DNA of 64,000 bases from Luidia sarsii (taxonomy: Eukaryota > Echinodermata > Asteroidea > Paxillosida > Luidiidae). The DNA lies in the NCBI GenBank assembly GCA_949987565.1, contig OX465107.1, positions 23,944,149 through 24,008,148 of the forward strand, given 5' to 3'. The notes beneath the pieces were generated by a model, which did not search any database, was not told where the DNA came from, and saw only the letters and a list, made by a program, of their open reading frames with translations. The translations under genes were made by a program, and so were the position numbers. Each line of letters starts with the position of its first letter. The first letter of the stretch is position 1. Of this stretch, positions 12,560 through 24,215 are shown in pieces.

Positions 12560-15500
12560 CAAGATTTAGATTGTTGTATCTTTATTCAACATTTAAGCTG
12601 CGGACAGCCCGGACTTCCGTTCTCCCGAAAAGGTATGGGTACAAGTCATTGTCTCGGACTAACTTTCTGACTTCTGTTTGTTTATACAAGGTGTTTATTT
12701 TCTGGGAGGTCGGGCGTGTCGACGCGAGGAAATCCTGATTTCGTCGGGTCCTGACTTCGACGAGTCACGCCTATGCCAGATTGGGTTCAAAAAGACGACA
12801 CGTTGCTTGTTGTAATTCTAACAACCCGCCTCAATTTCGTCCTTTTGGTTTTCACTTCGTTCCTTTTTTCAGTACTTTATTCATCTCAGCCCATTTTATG
12901 CATTTCCTTCAATAATAATTTCGCCCTCTTCTTACAGCGCTGTAGAATATTGTTTACCATTCTACCATTTCTTTTCGCTTTCAGACATCGCAGTGAATGT
13001 ACTCGTATATACGTTGATTAACTACTAATTAACTGATTGCTTGGTTGGTTTGCTTGCAATGCTTGCTTGGGTTTTGGGGTGGATGTTTGCTTGATTAGTT
13101 ATCTCGTGTCTTTAGTATCATTTTCTTATCTCACACGAAAGTCATTGCTTTGTATGATATCCGGAGGACAATATGCCAAAGTCGCTAACCTAAAACCAAA
13201 GCTATACCCTATACCGATTGCCACGGCTTGCCGTCAATACGTGTTATAACTTGTTTTGTACACAGTGTACACGAGTCGGAACCGCGTCCAGAAGTAGAAC
13301 CGAAACCTTATTTTGTTTCTATGCGCGTCGCTGTATCCGATCGCTCGCACGACCTTCCCGGGGAAAAACAGGACTGCGCAGTAAACAGAGACAAAAGAAC
13401 AACAAACGTACATTGAAACGAAACCGATCCGTGCTGCTAAGTTACACGACGCTCGGGGTATGAGAAGGAAAGCATAGTTTTTTTTTTTTTCAGCTCAACA
13501 TAAAACAGGATATTGGAAATCTTGCAGGTTTTTGCACCAGTTTTTCTTGATCCCCCATCATGACGTGGGCGGGATCTCGTCAACCGAGCTGATCACTCTA
13601 TCCACGTTGTTTAGGCGTTGCGTTCAGGCGGTCTAAGAGCAGAATTAGCGTATCGAATTGCTGATGGACTTGCTGGGCTTAGACCAGCGACCGAGACTCG
13701 TGTATACGTGCTGAAGTTATTACTCTTTGGGCATGGGCCGTGACCAGTGCACGGTGTCTCCCCTTACCTTGCCCGTCCGTCCGAAACTTGGCACCACACT
13801 CGGTCTGTCATCGCTGGGGGCGCTCTGCACTTTCTCAAGGTGCAAACAAAGCCTGAGCGCGCCAGGCAAGGAATGCGCCTCGTCACTTCGAAAGGAAATC
13901 CGGGGGTGGTATTTTTTAAAGTGGTTGGTTTTAGGAAGACACTGAACATCAACCGCAACAGCAACTCGGCCACTCTATGGCGGTTCGTCATCTCACGAGT
14001 CGTGGCTATGTCAGTCTGATTAGTCCATGTCTTTTCCCACGCGTAGAAGATCCACGCCACCCGTAATAACGTAATCAACGCGTGCAAAAAAAATGGCCGA
14101 CCCACTGCGGTCAGTATAACTGATATTCGTATGAAACTCGCTAAAAATTCATCTCGAAAAAATGTAAATCAATCTCTTTTTCACCCACTACTGAAAGACG
14201 AACAGCACGCACTTTTCGAAACCTTAGGGCGAAACCTTGCTTTCTGTTACAGAGGGCCCAACGGATGTTTGGGTTCGATTTATCAGTGCACGGTTTGGTT
14301 GAACCGGGACGGTGAAATTGTGTCGGGAAAGAATTGTGCCGAATCGAGCGACCCTGCGTGCACGCCGTATCGTACGAGCACCCGCACGTCATGCGAACAC
14401 CTCGTGATCGCAGGATCTAGGACCACCCGTCCAACCCTCTCGCTGACAACGACCGCTCAAAAATGCGATTGCAGTTATTGCCTATTGTTTCGTGCAGATA
14501 TGAGCACCGCGCGTGCACGGGTCGGCACAGCGCCCGTCGGAGATATCACCGTCACGCGACAACGAAAGACTGATAAACGGTGTTTGGCTGGGTGGTGAAC
14601 TAAACGACATGACTAGCTGTGACTTGAGATTGGTCTACCGCATTTATGTCACATCAAGGGTGATAGAATATCGGTATCTTTATGGCGACTGATGAAGACA
14701 AGTTCATGCAATCGTATCACATGCACTTCGATGCTAACTTGTAACTATGTCCTAGGCCTATACATTTTGTTTACTAAATTTCTGCGATAGTCGAGGGGCA
14801 TCCCATGGTGAACCGAAGGGGGAATGAATACGCATGCGCAGGGTTGGCCGTCTTTACGAGATGATAGGAGAGAAACAACCTACATTCGATGTACAGTGAG
14901 TGACCCTCAGTGTGAACTTATCCCTTACTGCGTTTATAGGGGAACCTTGTCTTTCTTCACCAATACAGACAGTAATCAGAGCGGATTTGTTTTAACAGAT
15001 GTGCATGTTCGTAATATCGCAAGATGTGTGCGTGTTTGGCAGGTATTTCCACGCTTCCTCTACCGTACGTCTGCCTTATGCGGAAGTCGTATTGGTGACT
15101 TATTGAATGTCTGCTACACGCCGGGCACCCATAGCATGCGCTGAGATCGAGGAATGATTCTCGTTTCTACCGATTAATGTCACTCGGCTGCAGGGCCGGG
15201 AGTGACACGAACATCCACGGGAAGTGACGTGACTCAGTCGCTATGGTTAGCGGCTTTCCAGTTAGAGACGGCTGACGAGTGTTGCTTCACATCCGCAGCC
15301 GGCCACGCAAAGGAGATACACGCAGTGCACGACCTGAACGCAAAAATGCGACATATGATATGCGCATGCCCAGTGCCACGATGGGCAAAACCTCAGCCGC
15401 GGCTTTGTTTTTGTCAACAACAAAACAATGTCAATAAACGAATGAATCCATTTTCATTCCGGTATCGGGCCAAACCCCGGGGGTCCCGTGTACGGTCACG

Positions 15501-16373
15501 TACTCCTCGGTGTGACCACCCATGGTACGGCCAAGTGCTACGGGCAGGCCAGACCAGGCCGCGCTAGGCAGGTGCAACTTGACATCCGTCAGCTCGAACC
15601 CGTCTCAGGTGCACCGCTGTCGCCCCACCGCAGCCTAACCGATTGATGTAAAACACATCCGCCAACGGGCGTTGTATTGCCTTGGTTTTTTTTCTCCCTC
15701 TCCTGATGGGTTTGAACTCCCAACGCTATACATGCACCTGGGCCAATGTATTAGTAACAGGTGTGCCATCCTGGCTGCATGGCGTTGCCGGCCACTTGCT
15801 TTGGGGCGTGGGTACTAAATATACGCGGGAGGACAAGATCACTACAGCGTGTGGGTATACAGTAACTCTCAAACCCTGAAATGATAAGTTTGTTTCCCAT
15901 AGCTAGATAGTCGCCCTCACCCGGCCGCTTCCTCCCGATGTTTCCTCGTACAGTATTTGATTTTTTGGGGGAAATGGAGACACATGCTCGCCTAATTACC
16001 ACGTGGTGGGTTTGGCGGAGTATAATATTAATAGACGCTCATACTTCAGGACCACATAAATCAGTATCTTTTTCATGACAACAGAGACCTAATTATGCGT
16101 TGACCTAATTATACGTTGAAAGTGCTCTACCAACTGAGCAAGTCAGCCTTATTGGTCAACAGTTACTTATTATGATGGACCACCGAATGCTTTCAATCCG
16201 GGTGAGATCTGACTAAAGAGACGCAATGATTTGAATCTAATGAATCCATACGCGACTGACGATCTGCTGGTTTTGGCGACAATCATGACCTGACCTCACG
16301 GTTTATGCGGTAAGCATAGGCACTGTAGCCCTTACATTAAAACACCCTGTATCTTTCTTATTGTCTATTCCAG
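12560..16373. other. No supported gene; several cysteine-containing open frames
   Basis: This stretch leads up to the IGF coding exons and may be 5' intron or intergenic. It contains frames at 14131-14598 (155 codons), 14824-15144 and 15202-15567, cysteine-containing but with no family signature. A tRNA-like A-box on the minus strand lies at 16118-16155. Confidence 0.4.
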
Positions 16374-16394
16374 TGCAGATACCCTTCTACCAAG

Positions 16395-16545
16395 ATGAAC
16401 CCCTTTCGACTGATAGTACTACTGGAGGTGTTAGCCTACACCACGCTGTACAGCAATGCCGGCTCCATCAAGGTGTGCGGCACGGATCTACTGGACGCCG
16501 TCAAGTCCGTGTGCGGTTTACGGGGCTTCTATTCACCCCCGGACG
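16395..16545 (+). CDS. igf: IGF exon: signal peptide and B domain
   Basis: The acceptor is the pyrimidine tract ending ATTCCAG before 16374. ATG at 16395 has a good context (CCAAGATGA). Residues 1-22 form a hydrophobic leader beginning MNPFRLIVLL, with probable cleavage near NA|GS. The B domain carries Cys28 and Cys40 with 11 residues between, then GFY as in insulin. The exon ends GAC G|GTAATT in phase 1, and the next stop is reached only inside the intron. Start choice rests on it being the first in-frame ATG before the leader. Confidence 0.9.
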
Positions 16546-19500
16546 GTAATTACATCCATTGAAACCCCCCTTTTTCCATGTAGAAAAGAAAGAAAGAGGG
16601 CGCTGTTCAAATGAAGTGCTACGCGAGTAAGACCCCCGTCGTAGACGTGGGCCCTTTTCCAAAACCCGACTTAGGCTTCTGCTCCGGCTTCGTCACTGTT
16701 ATCCAAAAACTGAAAACACAGGTTAGAGCTCTTTGTTGTAGTTGAAGCTTTGGATTTTAATTTTTTTACAAAACGTAGTATAACATTCAAAAACGAAGCC
16801 AAAGGCCTCCCATTTCTATGCCTTGTAAAAACGGACGAAAGAAATGGAGGCAAAGCCGGAGCCTGAGCCTAAGCCGGGTTTTTGGTAAAAGGGCCCTGTA
16901 AGGCTGTGTATTTCTTGCACTTGCGGAGCACCAGGAATAGGTTTCCAGATTCCTGTGTACAGTCAACGTTATGACTGACGTCAGGGGACGTTTTCCCACG
17001 ATCTCGCAAAGCATTACCACGGTGGCCTTTATAGTATGTGACGTCATCATACATTCCGCACCCGGACGTTTCATGTATATTACCACTAAGTCTGCAGGTT
17101 CCATAGTCACTTAGACAAATATCAACATGATGCTTTGCAGTACAATGTATAACGATGATAAGTAAGTACGTCAAGTATTACAAGTTTACAACGTCAATGA
17201 GGGTCATGGTTAGAACGTCACTAAAGGCCGTGGCTATACACTAGATACGCACAGCCGCAATCTCTTCGCAAAGAAAGAAATACTGACGTCACGATGCGTC
17301 ACAAAGATGCGACATTAACGCGCGGCTTTCTGATAGCTCTACAGACTAGGGGTGCCATCCAATTTGCTGAGATATCCCGAGAAAAAACCCAACATCTTGG
17401 GATGCCGATATATTCCAGACATCTCGTCAACATGCCGAGATAAGCATCGCAGGAAAGACGACCTCTCTGACATTGACGCCCTCACCCAGGACCTCGACGT
17501 GATGGCACATTAGGAGCACCGTAATTGTTTTTGGGTTTTTTCAAAAACACGACGGCCTGATTTTCGTAAGCATTAGCCTGAATGAGAGGCGGGTCACGCA
17601 AAGGTCGCAGAGGCAGGTCATTGGACTCCAAAGGATGAGCCTCTTGTGAACATTGACGCATATACCCCAAGGGTGCGCAGTATACCTTTATTGACCGGTG
17701 GAGAGCACGCATTCAGCTCAAATTTAATCGTCTGCGTGGTTTGCATTTTTTTTTCCAATAGGAAATACTTCACATTTTGGTTTTACCCAGACCTACTTGT
17801 TTTGTACCAATCGCTGCCTTATACCAAGACCCCCCGTTCTTTTCTTGATATCAAGTCTTAAGCCAGAGCCCCTGTTTACTTGTACGGCCGCAATGTCTCA
17901 CAGACTTGATTTCCTTCTTTCCAGCAATCGAGTCAACGGTCCAAGGGTGAACTTCTCTTAATTGTCTTGAGCCCGAGTTTGTCCCATTTCTGTGCCGAGT
18001 TTTTAACGGTCGGTCCAGTACGAATCGCCCTCGGCGGCTTGCCGAATTGTCAGCTCATTCTGGGTGCTGCAAGAATCTTTCAAACGAAATGCCACGGCAA
18101 TGCCACTAATTTAACTCGGAACCAGACCCTTTGCTTGAGATATCGCAAGACGTGTGCCGACTCGTATGTTCTTGTCACGCGGCCTACGTGTCGCAGGGAA
18201 GCAATGGCATCGACCACCAAAGAAACAATTGTTTCGTTTCTGTCAACACTGCCAGAGGAATTTTTCTTATTTCGAGGGGGTAATGTCTCACTTGGGACCG
18301 AAGGAGAGGGAGGACAAGTGCACGTGGACGCGGAGCGTGTCGGCTACTAGCAGTCCGTGGGTCCTACAGCCCAGGTTCACTGGCGGCGTGCTTGGCGTGG
18401 AGACCACCCCCCAAAGTTGGCCGCGACATCCTGGAAGTTGCCGTAAACATGCCAGAGACAAATGTTTCTGTCAGAAATTTGATGCCAACCTCGGAAGACT
18501 TGATAATCTCGTTTGGGAGGGCGTGGGGTGAATGATGGGTTGCCATTAAGAATTACAGCGCGGACTTTGCATTGTAGCTGTGGACTATACTGAAGATCAA
18601 AGCCAGTATCAGTGTTTCTGCGAGAATCGTCTTGAATAGAAGATCGGATGAAGATAAAATTAATTATTTTATTCATTTCTGTTTTGGTCAGGGATGCGGG
18701 TGGTCAGTCGATCCTTGGTGGACACTTTCCTTTGAGATAGATTCCGTATCAAGGCATGACTGCAAAAACATCTCCTTGTGTTAACCTACCATGCACTTCA
18801 CTGAGAACAACTGGATATATTTGTAATATATGTCATAATGGTTCTATGATCAAGTGCCTCTTCTGACGTAATACAGACTCTACTTCACCACACGACCTAG
18901 AAAGCAAGGGTCGTGGATTCAAATCCCGGCCGAGGGTTTTTTAGCATTTCAAGAAGGCAGTGATGGGGCTAGAGCAATGGGGATCTCGAGTATAATTACA
19001 GGGCGAAACCTCATTCAATTAGAATGAAATTGATAACTGCATTGATAGGGAGATGGATCAGATTGATCCGATGTTTAATGTTGTCCGGTGTTTTTTTTTC
19101 CTCGTGGTGTGCTGCAGGTCTTACGCAAGAACCCGGTGACGGCATCGTCACTCGCTGCTGTGATAAGAGATGCGACATGTCCGTCTTGGAGCAATACTGC
19201 GCCCCAGCCACTCCCGAGCCCCCGCTCGCTCCCATACGGACCACCGCGTCGCGAGGGGACGGGCGGCGGACCGACAAGGTGACGGCGCCCACGGCCGGCG
19301 GAGGCAGCGGAGCCGAGTCGGGGAGGACGGGCGGCGGGTCGCAGGCGGCCAGGGCAGGGGCGGCAGGGGGCGGAGGCGACAGGGGCACGCCGGAGTCCTC
19401 GCCGGCCGCCAAGAACAAGACCAAACCGAGACCGACCGAGATCGGCGGGAAGGCGAAGCCGGCAAGGGAGGAGGAGGAGGCGGAGGAGGAGGAGGAGGAG

Positions 19501-20781
19501 GAGGCGGGCGAGGAGAGTCGCGGCGGCAATGGCGGGGAGAGGAAAGACAACAGGAGCCCGTCGGCTCGGCCCGAGAGGCTGACGGACGCGGGGGGCACTC
19601 CCGGCGCCAGCTCCCGGGAGAGGGCCACCAACAGGCCCAACCGGAGCAGGGAGGGGGGCAGGAACAAGGGCGGCCGGGTCAACGACAGCCACAGTCGGCG
19701 GCGGAACAGCAGCGACCGGCGCCGGAACGGGGACCGGAGGACTCCGAGCTCCAAGCGGGCGTCCAAGCAGCGGCGGAAGGATCAGCAGAAGAACCCCAAG
19801 CGGCAGTCCAACGGCCGGAGGCGCTCAAGGCCCGACAGACGAGTGGCGGCCGGAGACAAGACTGCCACCACCCCCTCTGCCGTCCAGACGGCACAGAACC
19901 CTCTAAAGGTCAGTGTGCATCAATGGTCGCCAGTCTCAAATCATCACCAGAACAACAAGTTGCAACAAACACCAGACTTCTTTTTATCTTCTTCTCATAA
20001 CTACAATCGTCATAAGCCGTTTTGTTTTACCAACGACCAAGATACAATATGTACTATGCATTTTGTGGGAGTGGGGGGGGTATGAAAAATAATGGTCCCC
20101 TGTTACGGTCATGATTTATGGTTGCAGGTGGGGTAAGATGTGGGTTGTTTTCACCAGGCTGTTATACGAAGCCCGCCCAACTCAAACCGGTGGTCCATGC
20201 CTCAATAGCCTTGATTCAAGACGTTATCGATGTCCGAGTTATCTGTCTTCCACTTGGAAGAGAAGATGCTCGGACATCTGAAACACGTTTGATCGCGCTG
20301 ATCCCCACATAAACAAAGACTCGGTGTGTGTTTAGCCGTTGGCCGACCTCGATATCGAAACTCAGCGGAGACTGGGACAAGTCTTGAACAAGTCATTAAG
20401 ATCAGGTTGCCGTCATGTTGGTTCGATGTCACAGTGCACGTCACACTGCCATGGCAACGTGACTCTCGTTCCGACGGCGTTCATTGGTATCGTCGCGATC
20501 GAAAGCGAAAATGGATAAGGAAAAGTGTCTCTCGTATAGCTGACATGTTTGGAATTTTTGGTAAGACGGCAATCGGCATTCACACTTACCTTTCCTTCAC
20601 TGCTTTCCCTGTCCGCACACAGAATGCTGGTTACAACAGTACATCCGGGGAACTTTCGCTGGTAAACGTCACCGACACCGCGTCAGCGTCGGAAACCAAG
20701 AAGGATGGCTTCTTCACAACAATTACGGCAGTGCTCCGGGACGTCATTGGCTACAAGCCGGCAGACGACAAGAACCGTTGA
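16395..20781 (+). CDS. igf: Insulin-like growth factor (IGF-type) precursor
   Basis: Spliced coding sequence: 16395-16545, 19118-19908, 20623-20781, giving 1101 nt and 366 residues with all phases matching (1, then 0). Domain order is signal peptide (about 1-22), B domain with VCGTDLLDAVKSVCGLRGFY (27-46), a short C segment of about 12 residues without paired basic residues, A domain GIVTRCCDKRCDMSVLEQYC (59-78), D-like segment beginning APATPEPP, then a very long E region to 366. The six cysteines (28, 40, 64, 65, 69, 78) have exact insulin-family spacing, and YCAP after the last is typical of IGFs. The uncleaved C segment and long tail indicate an IGF-type single-chain ligand for an insulin/IGF receptor tyrosine kinase, as in echinoderm IGF precursors. 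Noncoding 5' exons were not established. Confidence 0.92.
16649..16895. mobile_element. GGCTTAGGCTCCGG-ended inverted-repeat element
   Basis: About 247 bp, bounded by GGGCCCTTTTCC at the left and GGTAAAAGGGCCC at the right. Inner termini read AACCCGACTTAGGCTTCTGC and GCCTGAGCCTAAGCCGGGTT. It lies in the IGF B-A intron. Related copies are at 23680-23935, 38801-39033 and 47526-47712. Confidence 0.75.
16896..19117 (+). other. Remainder of the IGF B-A intron
   Basis: It ends at a good acceptor, TTTTTTTTTCC...GCTGCAG before 19118. Two overlapping frames (17967-18350 and 18154-18531) are cysteine-containing but in different frames, with no recognisable family, and are not needed for the IGF phase. 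A T-arm-like sequence (GGATTCAAATCC) near 18911-18925 hints at a tRNA-derived remnant. Confidence 0.5.
19118..19908 (+). CDS. igf: IGF exon: C, A, D domains and most of the E region
   Basis: Begins in phase 1, completing Gly51. The C segment LTQEPGD leads into A domain 59-78. RGD occurs at 96-98. From about 100 the tail is Gly/Ala/Pro-rich, then has a glutamate run (168-182), then an Arg/Lys-rich stretch (about 220-295) with clusters such as SRRRNSSDRRRNGDRR. The exon is strongly GC-rich, so long shadow frames appear in other frames and on the minus strand. It ends AAAG|GTCAGT in phase 0. I infer that the basic stretch could bind heparan sulfate or be trimmed by proprotein convertases. Confidence 0.9.
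20623..20781 (+). CDS. igf: IGF final coding exon
   Basis: The acceptor is GTCCGCACACAG before 20623. It enters in phase 0 and encodes 52 residues, NAGYNSTSGELS to PADDKNR, then TGA. There are two N-glycosylation sequons (NST, NVT). Composition is ordinary, unlike the GC-rich exon before it. Choosing this exon over read-through of the previous frame (to 20085) rests on the good donor and acceptor and matching phase; a transcript would settle it. Confidence 0.72.
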   Translation, partial: NAGYNSTSGELSLVNVTDTASASETKKDGFFTTITAVLRDVIGYKPADDKNR

Positions 20782-23590
20782 TGACGTAGGCAGGTCGAAG
20801 GCCAAGACACTCGAGTCTGCGTTCAAAAATCAAACATTAAATACTCGTTATGTTCGTCGCTAGCCAAATGTAACGCCTCCGAGTGGTTCCCTCGGAATGC
20901 AACCATGCACCGCTTGGTCGGCAACGAGAATCATCCGACCGCTTGCGCCACGTGACCCGTGAACGACGCAGTGTGTTTCAAAACACGGCGGTCAGGTGCA
21001 GCACCAAAAGGAGGACTAACTGGACAAATCCTGCCTCGAGGTGGCGCGCTACTACCGGCTTGTAACGACCAGAAGCAAAAAGATCCAGTCCGTAAAATAT
21101 TATGAGATGCGAAGGCGGCCGACTCAGTCTCAGTGTTTGTCAGACACGAACAGGATCAGTCCCCAGAGGCTTCTTTCTACGGGCCTCGGAGACATTCTGC
21201 AGTGTTTATGCGCGGTATCTGATGAAGGCTGTTTAACCTTTCACAAAAAAATAATGAAGGGCACTGTGTGGCCGTCTCAATGCGGAAGTTGTGTCTCTAT
21301 CCAATACAAGCGAAATATTTGGTATACTTTTATGGTATTTATGAAAAATAATAATTTATTTATGCTAAGTATAACAACAGGGTATTGTGCCTATATACAC
21401 AGGGCTCGCGCCTACGTTTTGTTACAGCAGCACTTTTAGAGAGGGGGATTTTAATAACTCAAAAATTAATCATCGCAATGCTTTCGACTTTGAATGCTTC
21501 TGTTCACATTGACGAATGATGGTTATTGCGTTTTAAGCAGATTACGACGTATAATTATACCACTCTTTGACAAGAAAATAAATTATTCTCAACGGATTTT
21601 GACAGAGGTTCGACCTCGCTGTAAAAACCTTTGCATTTTAGATTTGATTTTTTTTAATGAGAAGCGAATGAGTTATTTGTTTTGCTCTTTGAGTAACTGC
21701 AACGATTCATGCAAAGAGTCAACTTTGGGAAACATGTCTAGGGACTATTTGAAGCTTCAAGATGATAAGGGTGATGCCACTGGCAATATTTCTGGGAACT
21801 CTTTGCAAGTGAAATGCTGTAATTTTATAGAAAGGGGAATCCAAAGGCCTCCTTAAAAAATCAATTGGAACTCTCGCTATTTTGACAACCTACAAGATGC
21901 AGTGCCAAAGACTGCAATGAGTATCCCGTGAGGTTCTACCACTTAGACGTTACTAGTGATACAGTTCACAATATAAGCGGGTGCTTCCTAAGGAGGGAGC
22001 TTATAAAAAAATATTTATCTTTTCGTTCTTTAATGAAAGGGCCCTTGTTTTAACCATTTGTAAGCAAAACAACCGGAGGACTGTAAAAACACAATAACGG
22101 TATATTTTAGTAACCATACCAACCAATATGCAAAATATATCCTCGATGCAGTTCGTAATATTAGTAATGTTTCCTAGTTGTGTCGTACGCCAGAGATGAG
22201 AGCGGCAAAAGTTTATTCTTGCACCTTCAGAAAAGAGCGCCCTCTTTCAAATGTTTAAATTCTTACGTTGATGTAAGGCGTGCGGGATGCCCTAATTCAG
22301 CTCAGCCGTTTCCCCACAAAGTACACCTTTCGCATTCATTGCGAGAACGCTACTCTCTTGGGTAAAGAGGGTGGTGCTCTCTTGAGTCACTCTTTGGGTA
22401 AAATTAGGAGATCACGCCTTTGAGAAAGGCTCTGTCGTGATAGAAACGTCAAGATCGCTGACTTTTAAAAAAGTGTAAAAATATCAAATGGCTTGCCCTC
22501 AGACTCACAATTGATCCAGGATGCCACCTATTACTTCACTTTCACTTCCCAGAGTGTCTACAAGATTGAGAAATGATTTTGAAATCGATTGCAAGATATT
22601 GTGCCTATCAACGAGTGCTACCGTCCGCATTTCTGACTGAACACAATAAAATTACATTCAATTCAAGCATTAGGTCACTCTTAGGTATTTTACAACACTT
22701 CAATTTATAGAAATGAAGACGTCGAGACCGGCAAACATAATTATACCATCCTTCTCCGCATTCTAAACAAGCCGCTTCAAAAGTGGACCACTATGTCTGC
22801 TGCCCTCAGCGTCTGAAAGCGACCATTGTCCCTAGACTTCAATGCGTATTCTATTGTGTTGTTACGATACTTAGGGGCCATTTTGAGGTCGTTATACTAA
22901 TAAAATGACTTAATAATTGTACTCATAACAGTTTTAAAAAAACATTGGATGTATAAAATGAGATTATTTTCGTTGCATATTACTTCTCCGTTTTTTACTG
23001 GCTTATTTGTTGAAGGTTCCGTTTGTCTGTCAGTGTGCTTTTAATCTGTTAACTTAGTTAAGGTAACTATTTTGTTTTGGTCGGTCTGTCTGTTTATTTG
23101 TTCGGGGTTTTGTCTGCTCACTTGGTCGAGTCAAACTGTTGCAATGGGAAGTCCTGATTTCTGGTAAAGATGGCATAAAAATAGACTACTAAGATCAGCA
23201 GAGGCCTGGTAAATTTGCTCTTTTATTTATTGACCTTCGTTTTTACTCGACTCGGAATCTTTGACAAGGTGGAGAAACTCATTACTGTGAAATACTTTCT
23301 CCCCCATGGAAAATAATTGTGACCATGCGTTATTATCCCACTGTAAGTTTTGGCATTGAAATGACCGTCACTGATTAAAACGATGATATTCTTGAATAGA
23401 AAATCAGGTGTGAATGTTCCTTTCTAAGTATTGGTTTGATCATAATTATTTATAATCATCCCTCTGATCTCCAATCACACTGCATAGGCCATTGTCACGC
23501 CGTGATAGTTTAGCCATTTCGCCAATATATCCTGTAATTTAACGGACGAGGAGAAACAAGACACGGGGAACGGTTGCCTTGCAGACGCGG
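20782..23590. other. 3' region of IGF and AT-rich intergenic DNA
   Basis: The first kilobase or so may be IGF 3' untranslated sequence. Frames at 21041-21439 and 21494-21856 lack signatures. From about 21.4 kb the DNA is AT-rich with no supported exon. Confidence 0.45.
20836..20841 (+). terminator. Possible IGF polyadenylation signal (ATTAAA)
   Basis: ATTAAA 55 bases after the TGA, a common variant hexamer. A canonical AATAAA lies further on at 21577-21582. The true 3' end cannot be chosen from sequence alone. Confidence 0.3.
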
Positions 23591-23593
23591 GCA

Positions 23594-23640
23594 CTGCGCG
23601 TGCGCAGCTTCAACTTTTGATTAGTTTAGTTTTCAACATG
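23594..23640 (+). promoter_or_regulatory. NRF1-like palindrome upstream of an ATG
   Basis: CTGCGCGTGCGCAG is a perfect NRF1-type palindrome. It is followed 30 bases later by CAACATGGACGG, a strong start context. The frame is only 19 codons (MDGGGAIFRRDK...). It could be the 5' end of a TATA-less gene whose downstream part was not found, or chance. Confidence 0.25.
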
Positions 23641-23679
23641 GACGGTGGTGGCGCTATATTCCGTCGTGATAAAGCTCTA

Positions 23680-23935
23680 CGGCCGTTTACGAAATAAGGG
23701 CTTAGGCTCGGGCTTAGGTTTGGATCACATTTTTCTCTTACCCGTTTTTAATGCCACATGATGTGGCATCTCGAAACAAGCGTTTGGCCCCAATTTCTTG
23801 ACGAATACTGTGTGCTTGACAAATCAGCAAATCTACAAATTCGGCAATAAACCACAACCTGTATTTTCAGGGGGGGGGGGGGTTGACGGAGACGAAGCCT
23901 GAGCCTGGTCCATGGATTCGTAAAGGACTTATGTC
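23680..23935. mobile_element. GGCTTAGG-ended inverted-repeat element, second subtype
   Basis: Ends AGGGCTTAGGCTCGGGCTTAG and GACGAAGCCTGAGCCTGGTC, with an interior shared with 38801-39033 (CAAATTCGGCAATAAACCAC). The two copies form a subtype whose interior differs from those at 16649 and 47526. Confidence 0.65.
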
Positions 23936-24032
23936 CCTCACCTTGGTTTTCATACCATGGACATGACATCGTATGACGGCAGGTGGTGCAATACACTACC
24001 GGTAAATCAATTCCCGTAAACCAAAAAAACAA

Positions 24033-24215
24033 CGCAGTGGCTGTTGTTACGGCAGTCGTCCGTGTGGTTCCCTGACTTGATTGTATTTCGTCAGCATTGC
24101 AGACTGGTTGAACCAGTCTATTAGCTGATAGTCTGGTTCCAAGAGCTAAACATCCTGACAAATACTGTGAAGTCAGGGAACCACACGGACGACTGCCGTA
24201 ACAACAGCCACTGCG
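24033..24215. repeat. 183-bp hairpin with perfect 46-bp arms
   Basis: The arms at 24033-24078 and 24170-24215 are exact reverse complements, beginning CGCAGTGGCTGTTGTTACGG. The 91-base spacer has its own palindrome, GACTGGTTGAACCAGTC. Perfect arms suggest a recent or recently converted insertion. No coding capacity. Confidence 0.85.

Noticed and set aside
14131..14598. 155-codon cysteine-containing frame
   Set aside because: No splice signals, leader or family pattern; an overlapping minus-strand frame is also open.
15070..15120. Insulin B-chain look-alike LCGSRIGDLLNVC
   Set aside because: Only 10 residues separate the cysteines instead of 11, there is no leader or matching A chain, and splice phases do not fit. 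Probably coincidence.
17967..18531. Two overlapping frames inside the IGF intron as a possible extra exon
   Set aside because: They are in different frames, have no suitable splice sites, and the B and A exons already join in phase.
19011..20000. Minus-strand frames (205-251 codons) and a second + frame (276 codons) over the IGF tail
   Set aside because: Shadows of a GC-rich exon; only one frame continues in phase from the B domain and carries the A-domain cysteines.
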